Shown here piece by piece: positions 9,037-18,927 of a stretch of 64,000 bases of DNA. A program made the position numbers and the translations under genes. How positions within the stretch are numbered: position 1 is the stretch's first letter; each line of letters begins with the position of its first letter. The notes under the pieces are model-generated. The model was given only the letters and a program-made list of their open reading frames with translations. It made no database searches and was not told the origin of the DNA. Origin of the DNA: Gracilaria caudata. Taxonomy: Eukaryota > Rhodophyta > Florideophyceae > Gracilariales > Gracilariaceae. The stretch covers positions 1 to 64,000 of the forward strand of contig JASCIV010000003.1 of assembly GCA_030374735.1 (NCBI GenBank), given 5' to 3'.

Positions 9037-10296
9037 TTAGGAAAAATGTCGCAAAAACAAATCTCTTGCGACCAATCCGAAAGAACAGCACACGACCTGG
9101 AGGATGAGGAGAACGATGCAAAGAGTCCTCTCATGAAGAGGTCCCGTTATCATAAGAACAAGGTTAACGAGGTTGAGGTGGGACTTGACACCTTCTAGGC
9201 GCCCCGTACTCTTATTGTATATCGGCAGTCGATGTCTTGGACACGGTACAATGCCAAACAGCTGAGGTAGAGAGTATACAAAGTTGATGATCTGTGGGAT
9301 AAACAATAGCAGCAGCGTAGTAGAGTAATGGCCCAGAATACTTCCCATAGCAAACGTCATTCCCGCAAAATAGCAAAACGTATCTCCGACAAACACCGTA
9401 GACGGATACCAGTTGTGAGAAATCAGTCCAAGACAAACGCCGGTAAACGGAAGCATCATATCCAATGAAAATGAATGATGATCGCGAAGAAGCTGCAGGT
9501 TATCCTTGGGCACATCGGAAGTTAAGTTAAGCGAGTTGTGAATGATGACGAACAGCGCAATCACAATTGATTGTCCCACTTCCAAGCCGTTGATACCAGC
9601 GTAGATATTGATTGCATTTGTGCAGAAAATACTCAGCATTGCCATGTACATGTAGTATCCTGCTCCGAGATCAACCAATCTTCCAGATACGCTATGGACA
9701 AGCCCCCCTCCAAAAAGACTCGCGATTTGTCCCACGAGCGGACGGACAATGCGCGGCAGAACCACGGTGGTTTTGCCGGTGTAATTGACCAGCAACGGCA
9801 TACTGGCAATGAGCGGAAGTACAAGTTTGTACCGCCATCTTAAGTCTAACACATCGTCGGCGAACCCAAGCAGCGTCATAAACGTGACGCATGCCATCGC
9901 GGCTGTGTATAAGCGCGCGTCGCCGTTATAATGAGCGAAGACATGCAGAATACAAAGTATCATGATATAGACGGTTGCAGGAACCAATCCGAGAGGTTCA
10001 GGGATTCTTTGTTCGCCAGAAGGTGTGCCTCGCTTGTTGATATCCTTCCCGAATAAACCAGCTTTGAGAAACAGTGGCACCATGGCAGATATGAAATAAG
10101 AGACGATAAGATACGATACGAGTGATAATACACCGCTTAGAACGAGCCGTGTTAATAAGTCCGCTCTTGAAGCTTCCCTACAGACATACGCGTAAACCAG
10201 AACTACGATCGAGACTGTGAGCAATTGCAATCTTAATGTTCCGCTGCTCCCTGTAGTTATTGGCGAAACCTTTTGAGTTTGAGTTTGTGAAGCCAT
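9037..10296 (-). CDS. ALG7: UDP-GlcNAc:dolichyl-phosphate GlcNAc-1-phosphotransferase
   Basis: Catalyses the first step of N-glycan precursor synthesis, transferring GlcNAc-1-phosphate from UDP-GlcNAc to dolichyl phosphate in the ER membrane; the family is the target of tunicamycin. The 419-residue polytopic protein shows all family motifs in order: GFADDVLDLRWRYK (metal-binding Asp pair), NAINIYAGINGLEVGQ, VFVGDTFCYFAGM and CPRHRLP. About ten hydrophobic segments are visible. The start ATG at 10296 precedes a short Thr/Ser-rich cytosolic segment and the first helix, and the length matches ALG7/DPAGT1. No introns. The neighbouring ORC2 is divergent, so both may share the intergenic region at 10.3-11.1 kb. 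Confidence 0.97.
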   Translation of the reverse strand: MASQTQTQKVSPITTGSSGTLRLQLLTVSIVVLVYAYVCREASRADLLTRLVLSGVLSLVSYLIVSYFISAMVPLFLKAGLFGKDINKRGTPSGEQRIPEPLGLVPATVYIMILCILHVFAHYNGDARLYTAAMACVTFMTLLGFADDVLDLRWRYKLVLPLIASMPLLVNYTGKTTVVLPRIVRPLVGQIASLFGGGLVHSVSGRLVDLGAGYYMYMAMLSIFCTNAINIYAGINGLEVGQSIVIALFVIIHNSLNLTSDVPKDNLQLLRDHHSFSLDMMLPFTGVCLGLISHNWYPSTVFVGDTFCYFAGMTFAMGSILGHYSTTLLLLFIPQIINFVYSLPQLFGIVPCPRHRLPIYNKSTGRLEGVKSHLNLVNLVLMITGPLHERTLCIVLLILQVVCCSFGLVARDLFLRHFS

Positions 10297-11098
10297 TGCA
10301 GTGAAAGATAAAACCTAAGCGATACGCTTGACGATACCACGTTTACTCCTCACTTGGTAGCGACTAAATGAATCAGCTTTTCCGCAATACAGTCCAGTTG
10401 CATCCCCTCGGTTCCAGGATCAATTGTATGGTATTGTTCCAGTAGTGAACCTTTGATTCATTGGGCACCCCGGTGAGCCCGGGGATTCGTTAAACGGGCA
10501 AATTGCGACGGAGAACGCATGCCGCATTTCAGGCACCTTACCAAATGATTGACTTGGGCCTACTTGGAAATTCGCAGGAACAAAAGTTTGTACTGGACAG
10601 CATTACGTACGCATTTGTGTGTTAGCCCTTGTTACCCTTCGTACACACACCTGGGCTACGAATTGTTCAAAAAAAAAAGAGATCTCACAGGATACGGCGT
10701 TCATTCTGTCCAATGTTTTGAGTAAATCACCAGAAATGGTGTCAGGTTCATCGTCCAGAATTGTCGGATGTTACGAAGGTACATGCAGCGCATCCCAACA
10801 AGACTAGGTTTCATTTGTTCTTTCCCTGCGTGGAAGTCAGAGGCCCATAGAATCCAAAATTACTTCCACGATTACGATGAAAGAGCGCCGTTTCTGAGAG
10901 AACCATCAACTCGACAATGCGTTTCGATAGATGGAATTAAACCCACTCGAAAACTGGGTCATGTACAGGGTTGTTGGGATAGCGACTGCTAACTAGCCCT
11001 GTGCAAATAGTACGTGTATTCAACCAGTTTTCCGCATCCTGCTTCTTCCTTCAGCATACCACGGAGCAATTTGGTTTTGTTCTCAGCGGATCACCTTA
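10297..11098. other. Divergent intergenic region between ALG7 and ORC2
   Basis: No gene recognised. It holds a GC-rich hairpin, CCCCGG (10468-10473) and CCGGGG (10479-10484) around TGAGC, the composite TACCCTTCGTA at 10633-10643, an A-rich tract near 10670 and TACGAAGGTA at 10772-10781. Confidence 0.5.
10772..10781 (+). promoter_or_regulatory. TACRARGGTA motif (TACGAAGGTA)
   Basis: Exact intergenic 10-mer in the divergent ALG7/ORC2 region, 318 bp before the ORC2 start. A one-base-expanded relative (TACCCTTCGTA) lies at 10633-10643. Confidence 0.55.
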
Positions 11099-12358
11099 AT
11101 GCGACGAGGAAGAAGAAGATCTGCCAATTCCGAACGGGGGCGTTCATCCACGCCAGCCAAGCGCCCCGGAATTCGGGCCAAGATTGTCAGAGACTCCAGC
11201 AAGCAAAATGCTCGTCCGCAGTCTGAGAAATCTCGAAAGGGGCGCCCAAAACTCAACGCAGCAGCGAGCGTCAAAGACGAAGATATCACAGCAAGTATAC
11301 CAAACTCTCGGGAAGAAGATGATATTGGGGCTGGTCGCTCCTATTTTGAAGCTCACAAGGGAGTGGTACGGACTTCGAATCTCACGTTGGCCAGCTTATC
11401 CATAGTTCCTCAAGAGCAGTTAGAGATGGCTTTTGACGATTTTGAACATCCTCTGAAACATGAGCAAGAATCCCAACTTAACGAACTTCGAAAGTGTTTT
11501 AAACAGTACTTGTATATATTGGAAGCTTCTCATTCTCTATTGTTCTACGGGTTTGGATCCAAGAAGAAGCTGCTCGATGAGTTCGCTCAACATTTAACCA
11601 AGTCTCATGCTGTCATGGTCGTCAGCGCCTTTAATCCAACTCTGAGTTTGCGATCTATTCTCGCACAGATCGCAAAGGATTTTCTGAATCTAGAAAACTT
11701 CCCGAAACGCACTTTGTCAGACTATACAGATGCCATTCGTGAAGGTCTTAAACAACATCACATTGCAGTTGTGATTCACAACATAGATGGACCGCCGCTG
11801 AGGTCTTCCGAAAGTCAAAACGTTCTTGCAACATTGAGTTCAATGCCTGGCATATCAATCGCGGCCAGCATCGATCACGTAAACGCCCCACTTCTGTGGG
11901 ACGGTGCAATGTATTCAAAATTTGCATGGGCCTGGATAAAAGCCGATACATTTGCTCCATACGAGGCGGAGACAGTGTACAGCTCAAAACCACTCTTGCG
12001 AGGAGGCCGAGAAAGACGTGTTGAAGGTGCTGTGGCTCTTCTAAAGTCATTATCCGAAAGAGCGAGACGTGTGTTTGAAGTGCTAGCACAAAGGCAGATA
12101 GGCACAGACCATACATCTGCATCTAAGGACGGCGCAATCATCCGATCAACGTTTAACCAACTTTTCGAGATCACCAAAGAGAAATTCCTTGCTTCTGATC
12201 CAGCTTCCTTGAGAATTATTCTGACCGAGTTACACACACATGACTTACTTCAGAGCAAACGAGGGGCAGATGCAGCGGAGCAACTGTGGATACCTCTACA
12301 AAAGGTGCAGTTGGAGGCAATCATTGCTGAAATAGGCCATATGGAAAACCGGGAATAG
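11099..12358 (+). CDS. ORC2: Origin recognition complex subunit 2
   Basis: ORC2 is a structural subunit of the six-part complex that marks replication origins and loads MCM. The 419-residue protein starts with a basic, Ser/Arg-rich tail of about 85 residues. A YFEAHKGVVRTSNLTLASL segment follows, which is the conserved F-x-x-YFE...TSxxTL entry of the family, and then the hallmark LLFYGFGSKKKLLDEFAQHL (about residues 146-165). Downstream are VVIHNIDGPPLRS and IAASIDHVNAPLLWD, which correspond to the inactive AAA-like core, since ORC2 lacks a true Walker A. A C-terminal winged-helix-like region contains HDLLQSKRG and ends in LWIPL. The length is shorter than human ORC2 because the N-terminal tail is short. 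Single exon. Confidence 0.93.
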   Translation: MRRGRRRSANSERGRSSTPAKRPGIRAKIVRDSSKQNARPQSEKSRKGRPKLNAAASVKDEDITASIPNSREEDDIGAGRSYFEAHKGVVRTSNLTLASLSIVPQEQLEMAFDDFEHPLKHEQESQLNELRKCFKQYLYILEASHSLLFYGFGSKKKLLDEFAQHLTKSHAVMVVSAFNPTLSLRSILAQIAKDFLNLENFPKRTLSDYTDAIREGLKQHHIAVVIHNIDGPPLRSSESQNVLATLSSMPGISIAASIDHVNAPLLWDGAMYSKFAWAWIKADTFAPYEAETVYSSKPLLRGGRERRVEGAVALLKSLSERARRVFEVLAQRQIGTDHTSASKDGAIIRSTFNQLFEITKEKFLASDPASLRIILTELHTHDLLQSKRGADAAEQLWIPLQKVQLEAIIAEIGHMENRE

Positions 12359-12777
12359 AGTAAGTTCCGGAACTCGTGGTAGTTTACAATAAGATTTATA
12401 CTGACATGTAGTTCCTCGGGTCTGAAACACCGTCCTCCACCGTCTGGTTCCAATATGTAACGCATATATAACACGTAGCACATTGTACCAGACCGTGCGT
12501 GTCGAAAGTCAACGAGAATTTGTCGACTCCGGCGAGGGTTCGTTGTTTTTGGGCAGTGTTACTTAACAGTCGCATCGTTGTTTATGGGAAGAATTCTTGT
12601 GGGGCCTCCTTGAAGTGGTAAATTCTAAGCGAAGTTATTGTAGTAGAGAGAGTTGTTTAATTCATAACATACGAGAGTAAGCAGCGGTGGCGATTGTGCG
12701 ACGCTACCAAAAAGGGCTTAGTCAAGCAAGAGCCAACGGGGAAATGGAACACATTGACTCCTTGGGAAAAAAAGAAA
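12359..12777. other. Convergent intergenic region ORC2/MPV17
   Basis: Short region between the 3' ends of two convergent genes. It probably holds both 3' UTRs; nothing distinctive was seen. Confidence 0.5.
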
Positions 12778-13818
12778 TTAAGCGACAGCTTCGTTCTTTG
12801 AATATGATATGTACATGAAGATCATGTTCCACACAAGAGCCACACAGTTGACATACACAACCTGAAGATTCTTTGGGACAAAAGAAAAGTTAATGAATTG
12901 CGCTGCAGGCCATAACATCCAGTTTGCTTTCATTGCAGACCACAACTTGGTCTTAACGGTATCGGACACTTCTTTGAAGGAACGTCCTTCCAAAGTACCC
13001 ACGCCCATCATGAACGCTGAGTTAAAGAAAGGAGCAAAGAACAGTTGATCAGTGATAAGCTTGCTGATGACGGAGTATTTGTGCGTAAATAATCGGTCGA
13101 GAGCAGAAAACCAGTAATGAAGAGTAGGACCCATAAAACAAAATCCCCAGATAGCAATTGATAGCGTCCTTCTTGTATCCCATTGAAACTCATTGTTACC
13201 AAACTGAGAAAGAGTCTGTGCCAAAACGTCACCAAAAAAGGCTACAATAGATGTAGTAATGGCTTTCGTAAGTATTGGATTTCGCGACATGGCGCGCATG
13301 TACATGGCTATCAAGACAGCAAGAAGTCCTTCATTCGGTCCTTCTCCATCGCTGTTGAATTTCCCATCTTCGCCTCGTCCACTTCCCCCGTTGCCTCCAT
13401 TGCGCGCCAAAGTACCGTTGCCAGAACCGAAAGCAACCTGAGGATTTGAGTTCTCAAATCTCAAGGCATGGAAGTGGTCAGTAGCATCTTCTTCTTCTTC
13501 GTCATCCCACCAATCTGGCAAGGTTGTCGGTACCTTTTCAAATGCATATATATGTTGCTTGGAGGGTGTCCGTGGCGTTGAAAACGTGTGAAACGAAGCT
13601 TGAGATATTCGCGAAACATGCATATCAAGCTTAGTGAGACGACCATATTTGTACGATATGCAGGACTGCCCCAATAACTTGTTGCGATCATTCCTGGATG
13701 ACACCCAGGTCAATTGGGAAATACTTGTCAGTCCTCTTGAAGTGTATCGAGGACCGGTCGAAGCCGTGCAAAACGCCACAGAGAGTCGAGAAAAACGCGA
13801 GGCCACGATGCAGTTCAT
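12778..13818 (-). CDS. MPV17: Mpv17/PMP22 family membrane protein
   Basis: Members are four-helix proteins of the mitochondrial inner, peroxisomal or plastid membrane, implicated in channel activity and organelle homeostasis. The family domain occupies the C-terminal half: YMRAMSRNPILTKAITTSIV, GDVLAQTLSQF, the GPTLHYWFSALDR block, TDQLFFAPFFN, and the closing WMLWPAAQFINFSFVPKNLQ with VALVWNMIFMYIS. Canonical W-P-Q-x-x-N-F-x-x-V-P residues are present. Upstream is a Ser/Arg-rich region and an acidic/Gly linker (DDEEEEDATD, GNGGSGRGEDG). I start at 13818 (MNCIVASRFSRL), which gives a presequence-like N-terminus; the frame is open to 14061. A near-match motif TACCCTTGCA lies at 14091-14100, 273 bp upstream. 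Confidence 0.88.
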   Translation of the reverse strand: MNCIVASRFSRLSVAFCTASTGPRYTSRGLTSISQLTWVSSRNDRNKLLGQSCISYKYGRLTKLDMHVSRISQASFHTFSTPRTPSKQHIYAFEKVPTTLPDWWDDEEEEDATDHFHALRFENSNPQVAFGSGNGTLARNGGNGGSGRGEDGKFNSDGEGPNEGLLAVLIAMYMRAMSRNPILTKAITTSIVAFFGDVLAQTLSQFGNNEFQWDTRRTLSIAIWGFCFMGPTLHYWFSALDRLFTHKYSVISKLITDQLFFAPFFNSAFMMGVGTLEGRSFKEVSDTVKTKLWSAMKANWMLWPAAQFINFSFVPKNLQVVYVNCVALVWNMIFMYISYSKNEAVA

Positions 13819-14061
13819 GGTGACGGGAATTGCAGTTAGGCAAGTGAGGTGACGAAATAGAGATGATGGAGCGGATGAGAATCTATTTGTAGTGACGGCG
13901 GCGAGATTCTGCCTGATGATCAGGTAACTGACGTCGGACGATGCCGAAAACGAATGGTTTTGTGCCACAAATCTCAGGGCAATCGCACCCAATAGGCGTG
14001 AGAAACGCGTGGCCGAAACCCGGTGATTCGTTGATTGAAAGAGCCGCACACGGTGTGCCAC

Positions 14062-15353
14062 ACGCGTATCAAAACGACTCCACTGTGTGCTACCCTTGCA
14101 TGGTACAAAACCCCTATGATATCATACGAGCGTTTCAAACTTCGAAGAAACCACGCCTAAGCAGTTTTCCATCTTGAGACCGTCACAGTTCTACGTTTTG
14201 CCACAGGCCATGTCTGCAACCGTTAGTTCAGTTTTGGCTCTAAGAAAGATTGATTCTTGCGAACGAGAGGCTTCGAGTTGCCTCGTAGGCTGTTGCGTGA
14301 GAGAGAGAGAGAGCGAATATTTATTTAAAAAGCCGTTCTGTATGCCAGAACTTCTGTGCTGCGTAACTGTGGCGTAGCATACCCGTAATTGAGAACCTGC
14401 GGTTCTAGTCGCGGACAGAAGAAGAGCAAATATGGACATGTCATTCGCACATCTTCCTTTATTCCTTGAAGTCGTTTCCAGCGTTTTCGGAGAAACAAAA
14501 GAAATATGACAACTGCTTAAGACATTCTGCACAGAAGTTCTTGGCCCTTACAATGTTCAGGGGAGAGAGAATTATCTCCGGTAGATAGTGCTGCTTTTGC
14601 CATCGGAAAAGATTGGAAACGTCTGCAAGACAGAAGAAGAAACATGTCCGACACGACCAACACTCAATGCAAAAGAGAATATCGATGTGAGACTGGCTTT
14701 TCAACGATCAGGAAAGGTAACCAGCACCATTTTTATATGATACAGAGAGATATTCGTGTACGCTTCTGAAGCCGACTGGAAACATGTCGAACAGACGACT
14801 GAGCTAGCTTCGTCTGAACGTATCGTATCGTCGCTATTATCTTCGTCTCGAAACGAAGGAAAGCCACAGGAACCTACATGGCCGGTACGTCAAAGACGCG
14901 AGACAACAGTTTCAAAAATCTGACTTTCAGCAGAGAGTGAGAGAGGCTCAGGGAGTGCGGAGATCTGGTAAAGGTATCCGCAACACAAGTGGTCGTCAGA
15001 GATCAAACAAGCACCAACTTTTTGGCGACCAATATAGACGTAGTACGATCAGACTGACAGTTCGGTTAGTCATAAAAAAAATTAGCAATACAACTGTACA
15101 CATCTTCTGCGCCAGTAGACTGAACAAATGTCTTCGTCTATAGCGTCACAATTATATGAATCTTTAACAAGGATAAATAAGAACCCTGAACTCCGTCATG
15201 GCAACTTCTTTGAGGCCAGCAATGTTCTTATTACTACATCACGCTCGTAATTATATATCATGTGTGAAATGCGTATTTCTCTAATGTGAAAGCAAGTTAA
15301 GGTGAGGTGTGGAGAACCACGCCAATGTTGGAAACGCCTTCTAAACATTCCTA
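14062..15353. other. Intergenic with inverted pair of repeat boxes
   Basis: No gene recognised. It contains a (GA)n tract near 14300, a minus-strand CACAGAAGTT at 14349-14358 flanked by the hairpin GTTCTG/CAGAAC, and a plus-strand copy at 14530-14539 followed by TTGGCCC and the hairpin GGAGA/TCTCC (14562-14579). Confidence 0.5.
14527..14579 (+). repeat. Diverged copy of the structured repeat
   Basis: Reads GCACAGAAGTTCTTGGCC and then, after a spacer, a GAGAGAGAA segment inside the stem GGAGA (14562-14566)/TCTCC (14575-14579). The order of box, TTGGCC and purine-rich hairpin is the same as in the 42.5 and 43.1 kb copies. Confidence 0.5.
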
Positions 15354-16076
15354 CTATCGCAGGCGTTGTCGTCGAGTAGCGCGTCGATTAGAGTCTGATT
15401 CAGTCGAACTGCTGTACTCGTGCCTCTTGCGACGACCTGTACTTTCTCGCTCTCGCCTACGCCTTCTGCGAGTGGCATCATCATGACGACTCCTATGCCC
15501 CTCTATTTCCGACTCTGAACTATACCGCCTAGAAGTTTGGGTTTCCTGACGAGCAATCTGACGGCGATGATGTTGCTCTCTTCTCAGACGCCTCTCATGT
15601 CTCTGACGTCGCCGAACTTCCTTCCGCTCAGCTTTCTCAATCTTTCGACGCTTCCGTGCCGCACGACGAGCTTGCGCAACTTGTGGATTATTGTTATCAT
15701 CATCAATCCCGCTCGCATCACCTTCATTCAGTGCACAGCGCACTGCATCTGAAAAGGAACGCCCGAGGAGAACTCGTTCCATGATGGCCTTTTCCCTCTG
15801 ACGAACGAGCTCGAGGTCATCGACAGAGTTCTGCAGCTGCCCCAGTGAGGGGCAAGATGGAGCTGAGGAGCGTTGGGTAGCTGCGGAAAGCTTGCTGTAC
15901 CAGTCATGATCGCGATTAGAAGCGTTTCTGTTCGATGTGTTTGGTGCTGCTAAAGAGTTTCCAAGATAATACGACTTCTCATTGTCTCGGACGGAATCCC
16001 ACGTGAAGTCAGCTCTCCCTCCGCGAGTGCCACTCTTTCGCGACTCGGCTCCAATTAGGTCGCCTACGAAGTCCAT
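15354..16076 (-). CDS. MMTAG2: MMTAG2-like RS-rich nuclear protein
   Basis: The N-terminal 60 residues match the conserved domain of multiple myeloma tumor-associated protein 2: GTRGGRADFTWDSV, then YYLGNSLAAP, and DHDWYSKL, equivalent to the RGGQDQFNWEDVK...YLGNSLMAPVG...DLTWYAKG pattern. A short conserved helix follows (ELVRQREKAIMERVLLG). The last 110 residues are an Arg/Ser/Glu-rich tail with RS and ESE runs, typical of splicing-associated nuclear proteins. Its biochemical function is poorly known; association with mRNA processing is inferred from composition. TACAAGGGTA lies 72 bp upstream. Single exon, 240 residues. Confidence 0.75.
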   Translation of the reverse strand: MDFVGDLIGAESRKSGTRGGRADFTWDSVRDNEKSYYLGNSLAAPNTSNRNASNRDHDWYSKLSAATQRSSAPSCPSLGQLQNSVDDLELVRQREKAIMERVLLGRSFSDAVRCALNEGDASGIDDDNNNPQVAQARRAARKRRKIEKAERKEVRRRQRHERRLRREQHHRRQIARQETQTSRRYSSESEIEGHRSRHDDATRRRRRRERESTGRRKRHEYSSSTESDSNRRATRRQRLR

Positions 16077-16943
16077 TACGGCTTTCGCAACGGGAAAAAA
16101 GGGTGGAGTGGAACCACGAGATGTTCACGATCGCAGCGGACTTTTTCTACAAGGGTACAGTGTAGAGAAGCGAGAAGCGGGGTGGCAGCAAGTGGACCTT
16201 GTGTTGTTGGGCAAGCGGCCAAGGCCCCGTGCCCGCCTATCTGGACCTGTGGTTCGAACGGGCACCCACAAGAAATCGCATCAAACTTAGTTCAAAATAT
16301 ATATAAAGGTACCCTTTTGCATCTACCCTGGTACCGAACCTTGAGCATCATGGCTGGCAGATCGTTTTTCGCGACTCGTAATGAGCATTGATCATCATGA
16401 TGACTTCAATGCGCCAGCACACGAGGTTTCCTCCTATGATTAACGCGCAATCTTCGTAGCAGCTCTTCCCGGTTATCTATTCTAGCTTGACTGGTTCTGC
16501 GAACGGGTGCGCTGCGCCCCTGTCGAATGGTATCGGCGCATCAGCGGCGGTGCAGTCCTTTGTCCTCCAGCAATTCACTTCACCTCCGTCGCAGTTTGCA
16601 CGGTTTCCACACTCGCTATCGTTCTGCCCTTCATTGCCATTGTCGAGCGTCTATATAGATATAGGCATCAGGAGTGCACGACAGCAAAACCGAGACGCTT
16701 CATATTCGGCCTCTGAGGAAATCTCCTGGGAAACGGACACGACACAATAATAATCCTTGTTTGCCAAAGAAGAAATTTCAGAAGCATACCACGGGTACTA
16801 CAACGGTACTTTGGATTTCATCAAGTTGTTGTCGGTTTGTTACGAAGTGAAAAGAAGCAAGACTCAGGTATACTGACCTGTGTCATTATTTCCTGGCTAA
16901 CCGCTTACGAAAATAGCAACCGAATACACGTGACGTTTCTCCA
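16077..16943. other. Divergent intergenic region MMTAG2-like/RUS
   Basis: No gene recognised. It holds TACAAGGGTA (16148-16157), the near-match TACCCTGGTA near 16324, an ATCATGAT palindrome (16394-16401) and a GGGTACTACAACGGTAC segment near 16794. It likely serves as promoter for both flanking genes. Confidence 0.5.
16148..16157 (+). promoter_or_regulatory. TACRARGGTA motif (TACAAGGGTA)
   Basis: Exact intergenic 10-mer 72 bp upstream of the MMTAG2-like start and about 790 bp before the divergent RUS gene. Confidence 0.55.
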
Positions 16944-18771
16944 ATGATCTCCATCGATCGTTCGACAACTGTAGCTTTCGCATCGCGTTTTCCAGTCAAG
17001 CTGCAGTTTCACGCCCCACTAACATTTTCTTCCGAATGGAATCGTACTCAATTCCCATCGAAACCACCAAGACAACCTCCGAGAAGACGTACTCCGGGTT
17101 CGTCAGTTATCGCATGGCTATCTCATGATCCATTCCAAGACTCGTTCATCATCAATGCAGCGAGGAACTCTTGTCTGCCAGTTGTAAAAGTCTATCACCA
17201 CGATCCCGTCGCTGTGGCTCACACCGCGCGTTCTGTGGGATCGCACACTGTCTACCTGGCTGCCACTCGCAGTCCATTTTGTTTCCGTGTATTGCAAGCA
17301 CACAATCTTGTAATTGTCCCGACTCGAGTATGCAAGGAAGAAAGTCCTCGAATCCACTTGAGTGGTGTACTCACATTGAATGCATCTGTGGCTGTTCCGG
17401 CGCTGGGATCCTCAGTGCCATTGCTCTTTGAGAAAAACGGTGGGGCAGTCACAACGTTCTATGATGCTAGCCAAAAAGAACAAGATGGTACTAGATGTCT
17501 GACCCCGCGCAAGGAAATTGATGAGAGGCCATTGTGGGACAAGCTCATTGCATGGCTAACCAAGATTTATCTTCCAAGTGGTTTTCCACATACTACAACG
17601 CCGGACTACATATCTTTCACTAAGTATCGCACAATACAAAATCTAGCTTCGGCCATAATGTCAGTCATCAGGTAAGGCTATGTTGACAGATTTCTTGGTG
17701 GGGGAAAGCGTTTGATAATACATTCTTGCTGACAGAAACATACTTTCCGAATTTTCTTATGACCTCCAAAGCACCGAAGCGTTATTATTCGGCTTAGGGC
17801 TTGGAAAAAAGGTTGCAGCTGGAGCAGCTGCAACGAGTTGGGTACTAAAGGATGGCGCCTCATACATTGCGAAGATTCTTTATGGAAGTGTTTTTGGATC
17901 AAAGTTTGATGATGACCCAAAGAGCTGGAGAATTGCAGCTGACATTGTCGAAGACGTAGGCGGTGCAATAGAAATTTTGACGCCTTTGTTTCCCCTCAAC
18001 TACTTCTTACCACTGGCGTCTCTTGCTGTTTGTCTAAAAGGCATGTCATTGATGACGGGAACAGCCACGCGTCATGTAGTGTATCGCTCTCTTGCAGCGA
18101 GTGGCATGCAGAACACCGGTGATATTGCCACTAAGGGAGAGTCACAAGGAGTTACAATGAAAATGCTTGGCCTTGGTCTGGGAATAGTGATTTCTTCAAG
18201 AATTGGTCAAAAGTACTATGTTCTACTTGGCGCATATGGCCTACTTGCAATGGTTCATATTGCCGCGAACTGGAGATCGGTCCAATGTGTGCAGTTTTCG
18301 TTTTTCAACAAACAAAGGGCTTCTATACTGATCGATAGTCATTTGAATCGTATGCAGATGCCAACTCCGCACGATGTTTCTTCGATTGAGCGGGTTGTTC
18401 TACCACCTTGGAGGGGATTTCAGCCGTCTATTAAGCTGGGCGCTTGTGTCGCTGAGTCTGTCAGTACGCCTGCAGACCTAGCAGAGACGAGAAACTTGTT
18501 CAGGAAGGAACGCTTCATGATCTTTGTCCTAGACGGTGGAAACACTATAAAAGTTCTGCTGCAGGACACGGCCAAACCAAATGATATTCTGCGGGCTTAT
18601 TACACGGCAAAAAAGCTGAAGCTGGCAAACGGTACGTCGAAGCAAGCATTAACAGAGTCATTGAACTACATGCGAAAGAACATAGACTTGTTCTTGAAGG
18701 AAACTGCCGCAGTGGGTTGGGATACTCGGCACATGTTACTAGCAGATGGCACTGTTAGAGTGGCATGGTAA
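16944..18771 (+). CDS. RUS: ROOT UVB SENSITIVE (RUS/DUF647) family protein, one intron
   Basis: Plant and algal RUS proteins act in UV-B and vitamin-B6-related signalling and plastid function; the biochemistry is not settled. Exon 1 is 16944-17671, a 64-nt GTAAGG...GACAG intron is 17672-17735, and exon 2 is 17736-18771; the splice restores frame and yields 587 residues. The DUF647 domain begins at IYLPSGFPHTTTPDYISFTKY and continues through FGLGLGKKVAAGAAATSWVLKDGAS, the signature KDG-x-x-Y block, then DDDPKSWRIAADIVEDVGG, LTPLFPLNYFLPLASLA and ATRHVVYRSLA. The C-terminal RUS tail includes RFMIFVLDGG and VLLQDTAKPNDILRAYY. The first 200 residues are Pro/Arg/Ser-rich and may include a targeting sequence. 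It converges on VPS13. Confidence 0.93.
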
Positions 18772-18927
18772 AGGGGGTGCTTCAAATCTAATTTAAAAGT
18801 GGAGACCCAAACTTTCATCAATTCAGCACTTGTACAATGTACACCACAAGGGAGAACGGTCGCTCATCCTGAGTGCTTCCCGAACAAAGTTAGTATAAGG
18901 ATACAATTCCGGAGTTAGTCACCAAAA

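Noticed and set aside
16195..16275. tRNA-like segment with an A-box-like GGGCAAGCGG and a GGTTCGAAC
   Set aside because: The acceptor and D stems pair partly, but no anticodon stem forms and the T stem does not pair, so it is not a tRNA. No other tRNA candidate was found by scanning for GGTTCGA-type B boxes.
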